From positions 744,001 through 808,000 of the forward strand of contig CABIZZ010000001.1 in NCBI GenBank assembly GCA_902363395.1: 64,000 nucleotides of DNA, in the 5' to 3' direction. The stretch's first letter is position 1; every line of letters starts with the position of its first letter. A program made the position numbers and the translations under genes. The notes under the pieces were generated by a model. It was not told the origin of the DNA and ran no database searches. It saw only the letters and a list, made by a program, of their open reading frames with translations. This DNA is from Streptococcaceae bacterium. GTDB taxonomy: Bacteria; Bacillota; Bacilli; Lactobacillales; Streptococcaceae. Below are positions 45,124 through 53,927 of the stretch, one piece after another.

Positions 45124-48117
45124 ATGAAAAAGAAAACAGTGGTGTCCATGGTGGCTTCAAGCCTGCTGCTAGCTCCCTTTGTCTTAAATCAAGTGGTAGT
45201 AGCAGATGAGAACCTACCAGAGCTTACTCCAACGAAAGAAGTGGTGACTCAGGTGGCTCCGGAGCCTGTGGCTTCTGATGGAGCAGCTTCCCAATCTCAA
45301 GCAGACCCGTCTGCATCCGCTCCAAGTGTGGATCCTAAGAAGGAAGTAGAGACTGCTGAACCTGCAGGACCGAGTCCAATTGCTCCGGTAGAGACGGAGA
45401 AGGCTGACCAGCCAGTCGGACAAGAAAAGACCGTGACGGTAACTGAAAAAACAAACCTCCCACAAGCACCTCAGGGGGCAGGTGTCCCAGCTAGTTCAGC
45501 GGCTTCGACAGGAACATCAACTCCAGCGACAGGACAAGCCTTGACTTCTTATACAGGAAGCTTGGCTAATAGTGAACTCAAGGATAAGGAATTAACGGTT
45601 CAAAATGCTGTTGATGAATTGCTTCAGTGGGCTGCGACGGATTCCAAACAGGTCGGTCAATCAGCTGCGGATCGGGAACGCTTTGCTAAGAGTCTAGGGA
45701 TGATCAGCACTCAAGAGGACTTGAACCGCAAGGTCAGCCAAGAAGAGCTGACTAATATGTATAGCATTGCTAAGAAACTCTATGATGCCTATCGCTCTGA
45801 GAAGAAAGCTCCTCTCTTTTTAAATGGGCGGGCTCAACCCATCTTCCCTTATACAAGTGGGGAAAAATCAGATGAAGACTATCACTATGAGGATAGCGAA
45901 ATCGTCCGCTTCCCAGTCTATGTAGAGACCGATTACGATACAGATGCGGATGGCAAGCCGGACTTAGTCAAGGCCATTGTCCAGTTGCCTAAGGCAGTTG
46001 CCAGGGGAGACTTCAAGGCGGCGACCATTCTGGAAGCGCGTCCTTATGTAGCAGGAACCTTGGATGAGAACTATGTGACCCTTGAAAGTTTGGGCTTGCC
46101 GACAGATGGCTCCTATGATATGAAGAAGTTGCGGGAGCAACCTGCTAAACGACAAGCAGTTGGAAACTCGTCAACTGTAGATGCAGCTAAGAAGGCCAAG
46201 GCTTCGGATTGGTATTACTACAGTCCCTACGAGTATATCTATGACTACGAGGATCTCAACTGGTACGACTATTTCTTGGTCAGAGGCTATGCTTTTATCT
46301 CCAGTGCAGGACTTGGTACCAAGGGATCAGAAGGATTTAACACGACGGGATCTGATCTCGAAATCAATGCCTTTAAGAATATTATTGAGTGGGTCAATGG
46401 CAAGCGCAAGGCCTACACCGATAAGACCAGCAATGTCGAAATCAAGGCAGACTGGGCAACTGGCAATGTCGCAATGACCGGTCTATCCTGGGCTGGAACC
46501 ACGACCTTTGGTGTGGCAGGTACTGGAGTCGAAGGTCTGAAGACCATCGTACCAGCTGCTGGGATTGCTTCTTGGTATGATTATTTCAATAGCCAAGGAA
46601 CCCAGTTTGGCAATGCACCTTATAGTGACCTTTCATGGCTCTCCCTCTACGTTAGCACGCGGATGTTGGATGAAAAAGACTGGGCAGGGATTTGGCAAAA
46701 TTATGCCAACTATATCAACCAGCTCAACAAGGACCAAAATGCGCATGAACGCAATTACAGCGATGTCTGGAAGGAGCGGGATTATACCCTTCATCCTGAA
46801 AAATTCAAGACCAGTGCCCTCTTGGTTCACGGCTTGAATGATGACAACGTTAAAACCAAGCATTTTGAACTCATGTACGATGCCCTCAAGAAGGCAGGCC
46901 AAGATGTCAAGCTCTATCTCCACCAGGGAGACCACGTCTATCCAGCAGCTATGTCTCGTGGTTATGGTATCCAGGCCAATGGCCAAGATTTCTATGACCT
47001 GCTCAATACCTGGTTGACCCATTACCTCTATGGCGTGGACAATCAGGTCGAAAACTTGCCAGCGGTTCTAGCTCAAAACAACTATGACCCAAGCAAGTGG
47101 ACCACTTATGATAACTGGAAAACCTCGCAACGCCTCTTCCTCAATGCCCAGTCGAAACGCTTGGAGGAGACGATTTCAAGTGATTACGCAGGAGCGGGTG
47201 TAGAAGTTGCTAAACGCAACGAAACTGTGAGCCAAGGATCTTCAAAAGCCAACATGACCTTTGTGTCAGAAGTGACAGAAGATACCACCATCAAAGGTCA
47301 TATCCCTGTGCACTTCAAGGCAGCCCTGGCTAAGGGTCAAGGCAAAAACTTCCAGATCAATGCCCTCTTGGTCGATGTCTCTGATGAGGAATTTGATGTG
47401 GTCGGCAATGGTGGCGTCAAGGCGGATAAAAAAGCAGATGGCTTTTGGATGGGAAGTAACCTTTCTAATCTCTCTGTAGCAGAGTTTGAGACCATTAAGA
47501 CCAAATACAAGGTCATTGCCAAAGGATGGATCAACCTGGCCAACCCTGAGTCTGGCTATGATTCAGTCAGCTCAAGAAATAGTATCGAGCCAAAAGTTGG
47601 AGAATTCCACGACTATACGGTCCATCTCCAACCAAACCTCTATACGGTTAAAAAGGGCCACAAATTAGCCCTAGTCTTCAATACCTATGATCCATCAGAC
47701 TTAACTGTTGAAAATCCTTATGAAGTCACCTTCAAGACAGATTCGATCCGTGCGACCATTCCGATTGTAGAAGGGACGCGTTCTCAAGTAGCTACTTATC
47801 TTCCTAACGCAGCTGATACAGCATATGCTGCTCTTCCTGAGATTCAAGGAGCCAAATTGGTCGCAGCAGAGATTCACTACAAGGAAGAATATCACTTACC
47901 AATGGATCCTGAGCCACAGGGAGAAACGACCAGCCCTCTTCCGATTAATTTTGGACAAAAATTCCTTTCTCTAGATAAACCAAACAAAACAGAAGACCAG
48001 GCTCAACTTCCTCAAACAGGTGAGCAAGAAAGACAGTTTGGCCTTTATGCTCTAAGTACCCTCCTCTTGTCCAGACTTCTTTTCTGGAAGAAAAAGAAAG
48101 AAGATGTCCAAGGCTGA
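45124..48117 (+). CDS. Cell-wall-anchored Xaa-Pro dipeptidyl-peptidase-like protein 1
   Basis: 997 residues. Signal peptide of about 27 residues (cleavage near VVVA-DEN), a Pro/Ala/Thr/Glu-rich spacer to about residue 150, then an S15 (PepX-type) hydrolase and C-terminal jelly-roll. The sorting signal LPQTG is at 962-966, followed by a hydrophobic stretch and KKKK tail. The catalytic triad is Ser455 (GLSWAG), Asp574 (GLNDDNV) and His604 (HQGDH), with spacing like lactococcal PepX. Unlike ordinary cytoplasmic PepX it is on the surface, where it would release Xaa-Pro dipeptides from host peptides. YDTDADGKPD (271-280) resembles a calcium loop. A paralogue is encoded at 50814. Confidence 0.93.
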   Translation: MKKKTVVSMVASSLLLAPFVLNQVVVADENLPELTPTKEVVTQVAPEPVASDGAASQSQADPSASAPSVDPKKEVETAEPAGPSPIAPVETEKADQPVGQEKTVTVTEKTNLPQAPQGAGVPASSAASTGTSTPATGQALTSYTGSLANSELKDKELTVQNAVDELLQWAATDSKQVGQSAADRERFAKSLGMISTQEDLNRKVSQEELTNMYSIAKKLYDAYRSEKKAPLFLNGRAQPIFPYTSGEKSDEDYHYEDSEIVRFPVYVETDYDTDADGKPDLVKAIVQLPKAVARGDFKAATILEARPYVAGTLDENYVTLESLGLPTDGSYDMKKLREQPAKRQAVGNSSTVDAAKKAKASDWYYYSPYEYIYDYEDLNWYDYFLVRGYAFISSAGLGTKGSEGFNTTGSDLEINAFKNIIEWVNGKRKAYTDKTSNVEIKADWATGNVAMTGLSWAGTTTFGVAGTGVEGLKTIVPAAGIASWYDYFNSQGTQFGNAPYSDLSWLSLYVSTRMLDEKDWAGIWQNYANYINQLNKDQNAHERNYSDVWKERDYTLHPEKFKTSALLVHGLNDDNVKTKHFELMYDALKKAGQDVKLYLHQGDHVYPAAMSRGYGIQANGQDFYDLLNTWLTHYLYGVDNQVENLPAVLAQNNYDPSKWTTYDNWKTSQRLFLNAQSKRLEETISSDYAGAGVEVAKRNETVSQGSSKANMTFVSEVTEDTTIKGHIPVHFKAALAKGQGKNFQINALLVDVSDEEFDVVGNGGVKADKKADGFWMGSNLSNLSVAEFETIKTKYKVIAKGWINLANPESGYDSVSSRNSIEPKVGEFHDYTVHLQPNLYTVKKGHKLALVFNTYDPSDLTVENPYEVTFKTDSIRATIPIVEGTRSQVATYLPNAADTAYAALPEIQGAKLVAAEIHYKEEYHLPMDPEPQGETTSPLPINFGQKFLSLDKPNKTEDQAQLPQTGEQERQFGLYALSTLLLSRLLFWKKKKEDVQG

Positions 48118-48210
48118 GAACGTAGCAAATATTTCTAAAAACTTGAATTTTGGTGTAGAATAGAACTATCAATGAGAGATTAGTGGAAATCACTGATCAA
48201 AGGAGGAACT

Positions 48211-48525
48211 ATGGTACACGTACTAACAGATGCAACATTTGAACAAGAAACTAGCCAAGGCTTAGTCTTGGTTGACTTCTGGGCAACTTGGTGTGGTCCT
48301 TGCCGGATGCAGGCACCAATCTTGGAACAGTTAGCAGAAGAGATCCATGAAGATGACTTGAAAATCTTTAAGATGGATGTGGATGAAAATCCAAACACTG
48401 CTCGTAACTTTGGCATCATGTCCATCCCAACACTCTTGTTCAAAAAAGATGGCCAAGTGGTGAAACAAGTCGCTGGTGTTCACACCAAAGAACAACTCAA
48501 AGCGATTGTTGCGGAATTAAGCTAA
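48211..48525 (+). CDS. trxA: Thioredoxin
   Basis: 104 residues with the redox site WCGPC (in WATWCGPCRMQAPIL) and the cis-Pro loop SIPTLL. Cytoplasmic disulfide reductase. AAGGAGG precedes the ATG. A palindrome GATTAGTG-N5-CACTGATC (48178-48198) lies just before the ribosome site, and a TAGAAT box lies near 48156. Its own terminator follows, so it is monocistronic even though it sits between two PepX paralogues. Confidence 0.96.
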   Translation: MVHVLTDATFEQETSQGLVLVDFWATWCGPCRMQAPILEQLAEEIHEDDLKIFKMDVDENPNTARNFGIMSIPTLLFKKDGQVVKQVAGVHTKEQLKAIVAELS

Positions 48526-48556
48526 CATAAAGAAGCCCTTGCTTCTTAGCGAATCA

Positions 48557-48601
48557 AACTCGTTCATTTCCGATGATGGAAGTGGGCGAGTTTTTCTTTT
48601 T
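48557..48601 (+). terminator. trxA terminator
   Basis: AACTCG.. CA.TTCC pairs with GGAA.TG..CGAGTT (48557-48592), followed by a T-rich tract. Confidence 0.8.
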
Positions 48602-48631
48602 ATGAATTTGTTAACAGAATAAGATAAGGAA

Positions 48632-48660
48632 TTGACAGCGCTTTCCTAAGGTGTTAGAAT
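48632..48660 (+). promoter_or_regulatory. Orphan promoter with cre box
   Basis: TTGACA (48632-48637), 17 bases, TAGAAT (48655-48660). TGACAGCGCTTTCC (48633-48646) matches the cre consensus at 13 of 14 positions and overlaps the -35. No gene follows rightward: the transcript would enter repeat A copy 3 and then run antisense to the amylase gene. Confidence 0.65.
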
Positions 48661-48690
48661 GAACCTGTGGTTGTCTATAAAATATAAGAA

Positions 48691-48870
48691 AAATAGTGGG
48701 ACAGAAATCGGTAATTCGTTAGAATTCGATTTCGTCGTCCCACCTCCGCACAGTTGAGTAGGGCTGTAAAAGCTGATGAAATCAGCGTAGTAGGGCCCAC
48801 TCAACCACTGCGTCTTGCTCGACAATTCAAAGACAATTGAAAGGCTAGAACATTTGTCCCAGCCTCTTTA
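48691..48870 (+). repeat. Repeat A, copy 3
   Basis: AGTGGGACAGAAATCGGTAA at the left and CATTTGTCCCAGCCTCTTTA at the right, otherwise near-identical to copies 1 and 2. It lies between the convergent trxA and amylase genes and directly downstream of the orphan promoter. Confidence 0.9.
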
Positions 48871-48888
48871 CTCGATTTAATTTTCTAG

Positions 48889-50340
48889 TTAGTCTGCCAA
48901 AATCCATACGCTGACAGAGCGTTCTGAGACTGGGAAATCAGCCCAGCCGTCTTCTTGGATTTGAACGGGTTCTTGGTAATTTCCTAGGGCATCGTAGTAG
49001 GTCTGTCCTGCATATGCTTGGCCGATTTCCATGCGTTTGGCAGATGCAGCCGCATTTGAAATCACGCAGGCGATAGGAGCAGACTCTTCCGTTCCAGAGC
49101 GAGTCCAACCAATGCAGTTAGGATCGTCAAAGTAGTCTTTTTGTTCACCGTAGGATAAGTCTTTGCGGATACGAAGGAGTTGATCAAGCTCGGCTTGGAA
49201 ATCCTGCTGGGCAAAGTCCCCTGAAATCCCGTAATAGTCTCCGTAAAAGACACATGGAAGTCCAGCCTCGCGGAGGAGAATGAGGGCGTAAGCAGCAGGC
49301 TTGAACCATTCACCAACAGTGGACTCTAAAGCTTGTCCTCTTTGGGTATCGTGATTATCGACAAAAGTTACAGCACTTTCTGGATGATTGCTTGCGAGCG
49401 TACCATTGAAAATAGTGGTTAAATCAAAGTTTTCCCCTTCTTGGCTAGCTCTAAAGAGATTTTGGTGGAGGGCAACGTCGACTAAGTCGAACTGGTAGTC
49501 AATGCTGGCTAGGTAGTCATTGTTGCTTTGTTCATCCCCGTTCCAAAACTCACCAAATACATAGAAATCGTCTCCATATTTGTCTGTGATTTGCTGGATG
49601 AAGTTCTTCATAAAGAAGGAGTCGATGTGTTTGACCGCATCGAGACGGAAGCCTTCTACCCCAGTTGTTTCAATAAACCATTCTGCCCATTGGTTGAGAT
49701 TTTCAATCACCTCTGGGTGTTTGAAGTCGATATCGGCATACATGAGATAGTCATAGTTTCCATTTTCGTTGTCAACCAGATCATCTTGTGCCCAACCTTT
49801 GTTATCCCCTTGAATCTGGTAGATCCCACTTTTATTGCGGGAAGCATCATAGTCGGTACCGGTGAAGTGGTACCAGTGCCAGTGGAAGTCATTGTAGGCT
49901 CCATTTCGGCCATCAAAGGTGAATTTGGTCCAGCCCTTGATAGTAAAAGGCTCTGTCAAGACGATGGTCCGATCGTTAGGGTCCACTTCGACCACTTCAA
50001 ATTTTTCTAGACCATCGGCTGCTGCCTTATGGTTGAGGACCACATCAGCCATGGGTTGAATTCCAGCTTCTTTTAAGGCCTGGATGGCTTGCAAGTAGTC
50101 GTCTTTGAAACCATATTTGGTCCGGACAGTCCCTTTTTGGTCGAATTCTCCGAGGTCAAAGAGGTCATAGACGCCATAGCCGACATCATTGGCAGATGTC
50201 GCTTTAAAAGCTGGTGGCATCCAGATTTTACGAATGCCCAAGTCTGCCAGGTGAGGAGCATCTGCAACTAAGCGGGACCAGTGTTGACCATCCGAGGGTA
50301 AGTACCATTCAAAATATTGCATTAAGGTTTGATTTTCCAT
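48889..50340 (-). CDS. Cytoplasmic alpha-amylase (GH13, AmyA type)
   Basis: 483 residues, no signal peptide, so it acts on internal maltodextrins or glycogen. The GH13 set is visible: ADVVLNHKA (region I), GFRLDAVKH with nucleophile Asp234, VFGEFWNGDE with acid/base Glu264, and FVDNHDTQ with Asp331. The start MENQTLMQYFEWYL is family-typical, with a minus-strand GATGAG-type site upstream. Monocistronic, transcribed leftward between the two surface PepX genes. A weak cre-like box lies at 50413-50426. Confidence 0.94.
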   Translation of the reverse strand: MENQTLMQYFEWYLPSDGQHWSRLVADAPHLADLGIRKIWMPPAFKATSANDVGYGVYDLFDLGEFDQKGTVRTKYGFKDDYLQAIQALKEAGIQPMADVVLNHKAAADGLEKFEVVEVDPNDRTIVLTEPFTIKGWTKFTFDGRNGAYNDFHWHWYHFTGTDYDASRNKSGIYQIQGDNKGWAQDDLVDNENGNYDYLMYADIDFKHPEVIENLNQWAEWFIETTGVEGFRLDAVKHIDSFFMKNFIQQITDKYGDDFYVFGEFWNGDEQSNNDYLASIDYQFDLVDVALHQNLFRASQEGENFDLTTIFNGTLASNHPESAVTFVDNHDTQRGQALESTVGEWFKPAAYALILLREAGLPCVFYGDYYGISGDFAQQDFQAELDQLLRIRKDLSYGEQKDYFDDPNCIGWTRSGTEESAPIACVISNAAASAKRMEIGQAYAGQTYYDALGNYQEPVQIQEDGWADFPVSERSVSVWILAD

Positions 50341-50813
50341 TTTGTTCTCATCTTTCGTGAATTAATGCTTTATTTTACCAAAAATGACAGGATAGGGCAA
50401 AGGTTTGCACTCTCGAAAACGCTGTCTTTATTGGATTAAGGATAAATGGGCTGGAAACGAGCTCTCGCATGGGAAAAATGGGGATTTTGCCCTCATGAAT
50501 AGGAACCATTTTTTCGCTTTTGTTCAAGTTGGCACCATTTGTCTAAAAAGGGACTATCAGTCGAAGAAGTGTCTCCATCATTTGATTGACAGGAAGGAAT
50601 GTCTGTAGGATCTTCCCTGCTGTCAGTTAAGTTGTTATCCTGTTTGAAAGCTAGCTGAATACCAGATGAGAGGAATTCTAGCTTGCGGACAGGAGGAGAT
50701 GCCGTTGTTGAAAGGAGGCTTCGTTTTTACTGCATCTATTGAAAAATGATCTTGTCTACATTTTGTCGTTTCGGGTAAACCGTTAAAACGACAGCTTTCA
50801 AAGGAGTTTGTAT
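50341..50813 (+). other. Long gap before surface PepX 2, with a 5'-leader hairpin
   Basis: No supported ORF. The left part holds the leftward amylase promoter (a TAAAAT-like -10 read on the minus strand). Near the right end is a hairpin TGTCGTTT-CGG-GTAAA-CCG-TTA-AAACGACA (50764-50793) ending 8 bases before AAGGAG. It has no T run, so it is a regulator site or leader stem, not a terminator. An imperfect inverted repeat TGACAG.AAGGA/TCTTCC..CTGTCA lies around 50586-50625. The rest shows nothing I recognise. Confidence 0.5.
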
Positions 50814-53800
50814 ATGAAAAAATCTAGCCTTGTTTCGATTGTTTTTGCAAGTTTGTTACTGAGTCCAGTTGTTTTGGCGCGCCATGTCCAGGCGGAGGAA
50901 GTGGCTACGAATGGTGTAGAACCAGCCTTGACTAGCCAGGTGGGACAGCCAAGTACAGCTGAAGCCACTCCTATTTCAGATGCAGTTCCAGCAAGTGGGG
51001 AGCTGTCTCCTAAGAAGGAGCTTACGAATCAACCTAACTTGGACCAAGCGACTGCTGAAACAGGTCCTACAACGATTCAGCCGACAACGGGAAATGAATC
51101 CTCTCCGACCAAGGAGAGTGCTGTAGCAGAAAAAGCTCCAGTCCAGCCTACTAGTGATGCTCCTCAATCAGCAGAAGTGTCTGTTGCAGAGAAGAATCCT
51201 TCTCCAGTTTCTAGCGCTCCTAAAGTGACTCTAGGAGAACTTTCAGAAGTGACAGGCCAACCAGTAGCAGAGCCAGATGTGAAGAAGGAAGCCACAGTGA
51301 TTGACGCTGTCAATCATCTCTTGAACTGGGCTTCGACCAAGGAGAATCAAGTCGGGTCTACCGATAAAGACCGATTGGCATTTGCTAAGAGCTTAGGAAT
51401 GGTCAAGGAGGGAGTAGAGGGTACTGCTCCAGTTACAGAACTCTCCAGCATGGTAGAAGTGGCTAAAAAGCTCCATACTGCATACCGAGCTGATCGGAAG
51501 GAGCCTCTCTTTTTGAATGGACGAGCACAGCCTATCTTCCCATTTTCACCTGGGGATGATATTGAGCATTATTCCTATGACAAGAGTGACATCGTCCGCT
51601 ATATTGTCTATGTAGAGACTGACTATGATACGGATGGAGACGGCAAACCTGACTTGGTCAAGACCTTTGTACAGGTACCGAAAGCTGCTGTCAACGGGGA
51701 CTATAAGGCTGCCAGCATCTTTGAAGCTAGCCCTTATGTGACAGGGACGACCGAAGAGCGGACTTTAGAAGGGATTGGTCTCAAAGAAGGCGGTAACTTT
51801 GAGATGGCCAAGCTCTATGAAAAACCTGCTAAACGCCAAGCCAGCAAAACCGTAACGACAGAAGAAGTAGCCAAAGCAACCGATCCAAAAGATTGGTACT
51901 ATATCAATCCGCGTGAAAGCTATGAAGGTTACAACCACTATGATTATGAAAACCTCAACTGGTACAATTACTATTTGGTTCGTGGTTATGCAGTGGTGAC
52001 CAGCAGTGGTTTGGGATCAAAAGGATCAGACGGGATTAATACGACCGGCTCTGATCTTGAAGTGGCCGCATACAAAAATATCGTGGAATGGCTCAACGGC
52101 AAACGTAAAGCCTATTCTGATAAGACTAGCAATCACGAAGTCAAGGCAGACTGGTCCAACGGCAATGTTGCCATGACAGGCTTGTCTTGGGCAGGTACGA
52201 CGACATTTGGTGTAGCGTCTACTGGAGTGGAAGGTCTCAAGACCATTGTGCCAGCTGCAGGGATTGCTAGTTGGTACGACCATTTCAACAGCCAAGGATC
52301 TCCTCTTGATACCGGAGCTTCCAATGACCTATCTTGGCTGTCTGTCTATACCTCAGGCCGAATCCTTGATAAGGAAGATTGGGACAAGATCAAGGATTAC
52401 TATGCAGCCTATATCACCAAGCTCAATGAGCTCCAACACAAGGATGGTCATAATTATAACGAAGAATATGCCAAACGCGACTACACGCTCAATGCAGCCA
52501 ATCTGAAAGCGGCCCCTCTCATTATCCAAGGGCTCAATGATGACAATGTCAAACCCAAACATTTTGAACTCATGTTAGAAGCCTATAAAAAGGCGGGGAT
52601 CGATGCCAAGGTCTTGCTCCACCAGGGCAATCACATTTATCCATCTACTCGTTGGTCAGGGACAGAAGTCGCAGGCCAAGCCTTTAATGACCTGATGAAT
52701 CTCTGGTATAGTCATTACCTCTACGGTATTGAAAATGGGATTGAAAACCTTCCGCAAGTAACAGCTCAGGACAATCTAGATCCAAGTAAATGGCGTCGTT
52801 TTGATAAATGGGATACCAACAATGCCATCTCTGCTCGAATCTACTCCAAACGGGAGGATGTGACAGTAACTGGTGATTACTATGGTACAGGAAATAACTG
52901 GACTACACGTAACCAAGATGCGGCCTTCCATTCCTCAGAAGTAGCGGCTTCCTATGCAGCACCAGTTGATCAAGATGTCACCATCAAAGGTCATATTCCG
53001 GTGCATTTTAGCGCCGCATTTGTCAAGGGAGACAAAAACCATGCCCATGTCAGTGCGACCCTGATGGATGTTTCAGACGAAAACTTTGATGTGGTCAAAG
53101 AAGAAATCACCTATGACAAAGACGGTTATAGCACGCGCACATTAGACAAGGAAACGATCGACGAGACAGGCTACTGGAATGGTAGCAACCTTGAAACCTT
53201 GCCTCTCAAACGTTACAAGACCCACAAGGTTAAGAGTGTGGTGATTGCGCGTGGTTGGATGAATCTGGCCAATCCAGCATCTCGCTATGACTCAGCAAGT
53301 TCTAGTCATTCTATTGATCTGAAAGAAAACGAATATCATGATTACACCATGTATCTGCAACCAAATCTCTATACAGTGAAAAAAGGTCATCGACTGGTTT
53401 TGAGTTTGCACACTTATGATCCGGATTACATCTATTTTGCAGATCCTTATGAAGTGACCTTCAAGACAGATTCTATTTCTGCAACGATTCCAATCGTAGA
53501 AGACAGTCGGTCTCTCTTGTTCCGTTATCAACCGAGTGAAAAAGATACAGAGTATGCCACATTGGCAGATCGGATCCTCCCAATCGCACAGAAGGAAGCA
53601 ACAGGAGAAGATGGAGGTAAGGACTTGGCTACCCATCCAGACCAACAACCACCAGTCGGACGGGATCCAATGAATTTCCGTCAGGAACAAAAAGCAGAAA
53701 TCGCTCAATTGACACAGGCAAATAAATCTACCAGTCAAGAAAGTGAAGTTCACTTGCCTGAAACTGGAGAAACAGCAAATATCTGGACAGTTTATGGTTT

Positions 53801-53861
53801 ACTTACTGTCCTTGCGACAAGCTTGTGGAAAGTAGTCTACCGTCGCAAAGAAGATCAATAA
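50814..53861 (+). CDS. Cell-wall-anchored Xaa-Pro dipeptidyl-peptidase-like protein 2
   Basis: 1015 residues from the ATG at 50814, which has AAGGAG 7 bases upstream. Signal peptide to about residue 27 (HVQA-EE), Pro/Thr/Glu-rich spacer to about 150, S15 hydrolase, jelly-roll, then LPETG at 981-985 with a hydrophobic stretch and basic tail. The triad is Ser458 (GLSWAG), Asp577 (GLNDDNV) and His607 (HQGNH). YDTDGDGKPD repeats the putative calcium loop. It is clearly paralogous to the protein at 45124 along the whole enzyme part, while the spacers differ. Each gene has a different upstream control region. Confidence 0.93.
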   Translation: MKKSSLVSIVFASLLLSPVVLARHVQAEEVATNGVEPALTSQVGQPSTAEATPISDAVPASGELSPKKELTNQPNLDQATAETGPTTIQPTTGNESSPTKESAVAEKAPVQPTSDAPQSAEVSVAEKNPSPVSSAPKVTLGELSEVTGQPVAEPDVKKEATVIDAVNHLLNWASTKENQVGSTDKDRLAFAKSLGMVKEGVEGTAPVTELSSMVEVAKKLHTAYRADRKEPLFLNGRAQPIFPFSPGDDIEHYSYDKSDIVRYIVYVETDYDTDGDGKPDLVKTFVQVPKAAVNGDYKAASIFEASPYVTGTTEERTLEGIGLKEGGNFEMAKLYEKPAKRQASKTVTTEEVAKATDPKDWYYINPRESYEGYNHYDYENLNWYNYYLVRGYAVVTSSGLGSKGSDGINTTGSDLEVAAYKNIVEWLNGKRKAYSDKTSNHEVKADWSNGNVAMTGLSWAGTTTFGVASTGVEGLKTIVPAAGIASWYDHFNSQGSPLDTGASNDLSWLSVYTSGRILDKEDWDKIKDYYAAYITKLNELQHKDGHNYNEEYAKRDYTLNAANLKAAPLIIQGLNDDNVKPKHFELMLEAYKKAGIDAKVLLHQGNHIYPSTRWSGTEVAGQAFNDLMNLWYSHYLYGIENGIENLPQVTAQDNLDPSKWRRFDKWDTNNAISARIYSKREDVTVTGDYYGTGNNWTTRNQDAAFHSSEVAASYAAPVDQDVTIKGHIPVHFSAAFVKGDKNHAHVSATLMDVSDENFDVVKEEITYDKDGYSTRTLDKETIDETGYWNGSNLETLPLKRYKTHKVKSVVIARGWMNLANPASRYDSASSSHSIDLKENEYHDYTMYLQPNLYTVKKGHRLVLSLHTYDPDYIYFADPYEVTFKTDSISATIPIVEDSRSLLFRYQPSEKDTEYATLADRILPIAQKEATGEDGGKDLATHPDQQPPVGRDPMNFRQEQKAEIAQLTQANKSTSQESEVHLPETGETANIWTVYGLLTVLATSLWKVVYRRKEDQ

Positions 53862-53927
53862 TATCAGACTGATCGCCCAAGGGTGATAGCATACCAAAGG
53901 ATCCAGTCCATCAGAAGGAGGCTTTCA

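Noticed and set aside
49528..50010. 160-codon plus-strand frame
   Set aside because: Antisense to the amylase gene, which has all GH13 motifs.
50413..50426. cre-like box upstream of amylase (CGAAAACGCTGTCT)
   Set aside because: Two mismatches at fixed outer positions and not overlapping the promoter core; plausible because amylases are often CcpA-controlled, but too weak to call.
50405..50608. 67-codon plus-strand frame in the gap before surface PepX 2
   Set aside because: It needs a TTG start without a ribosome site and has no recognisable similarity.
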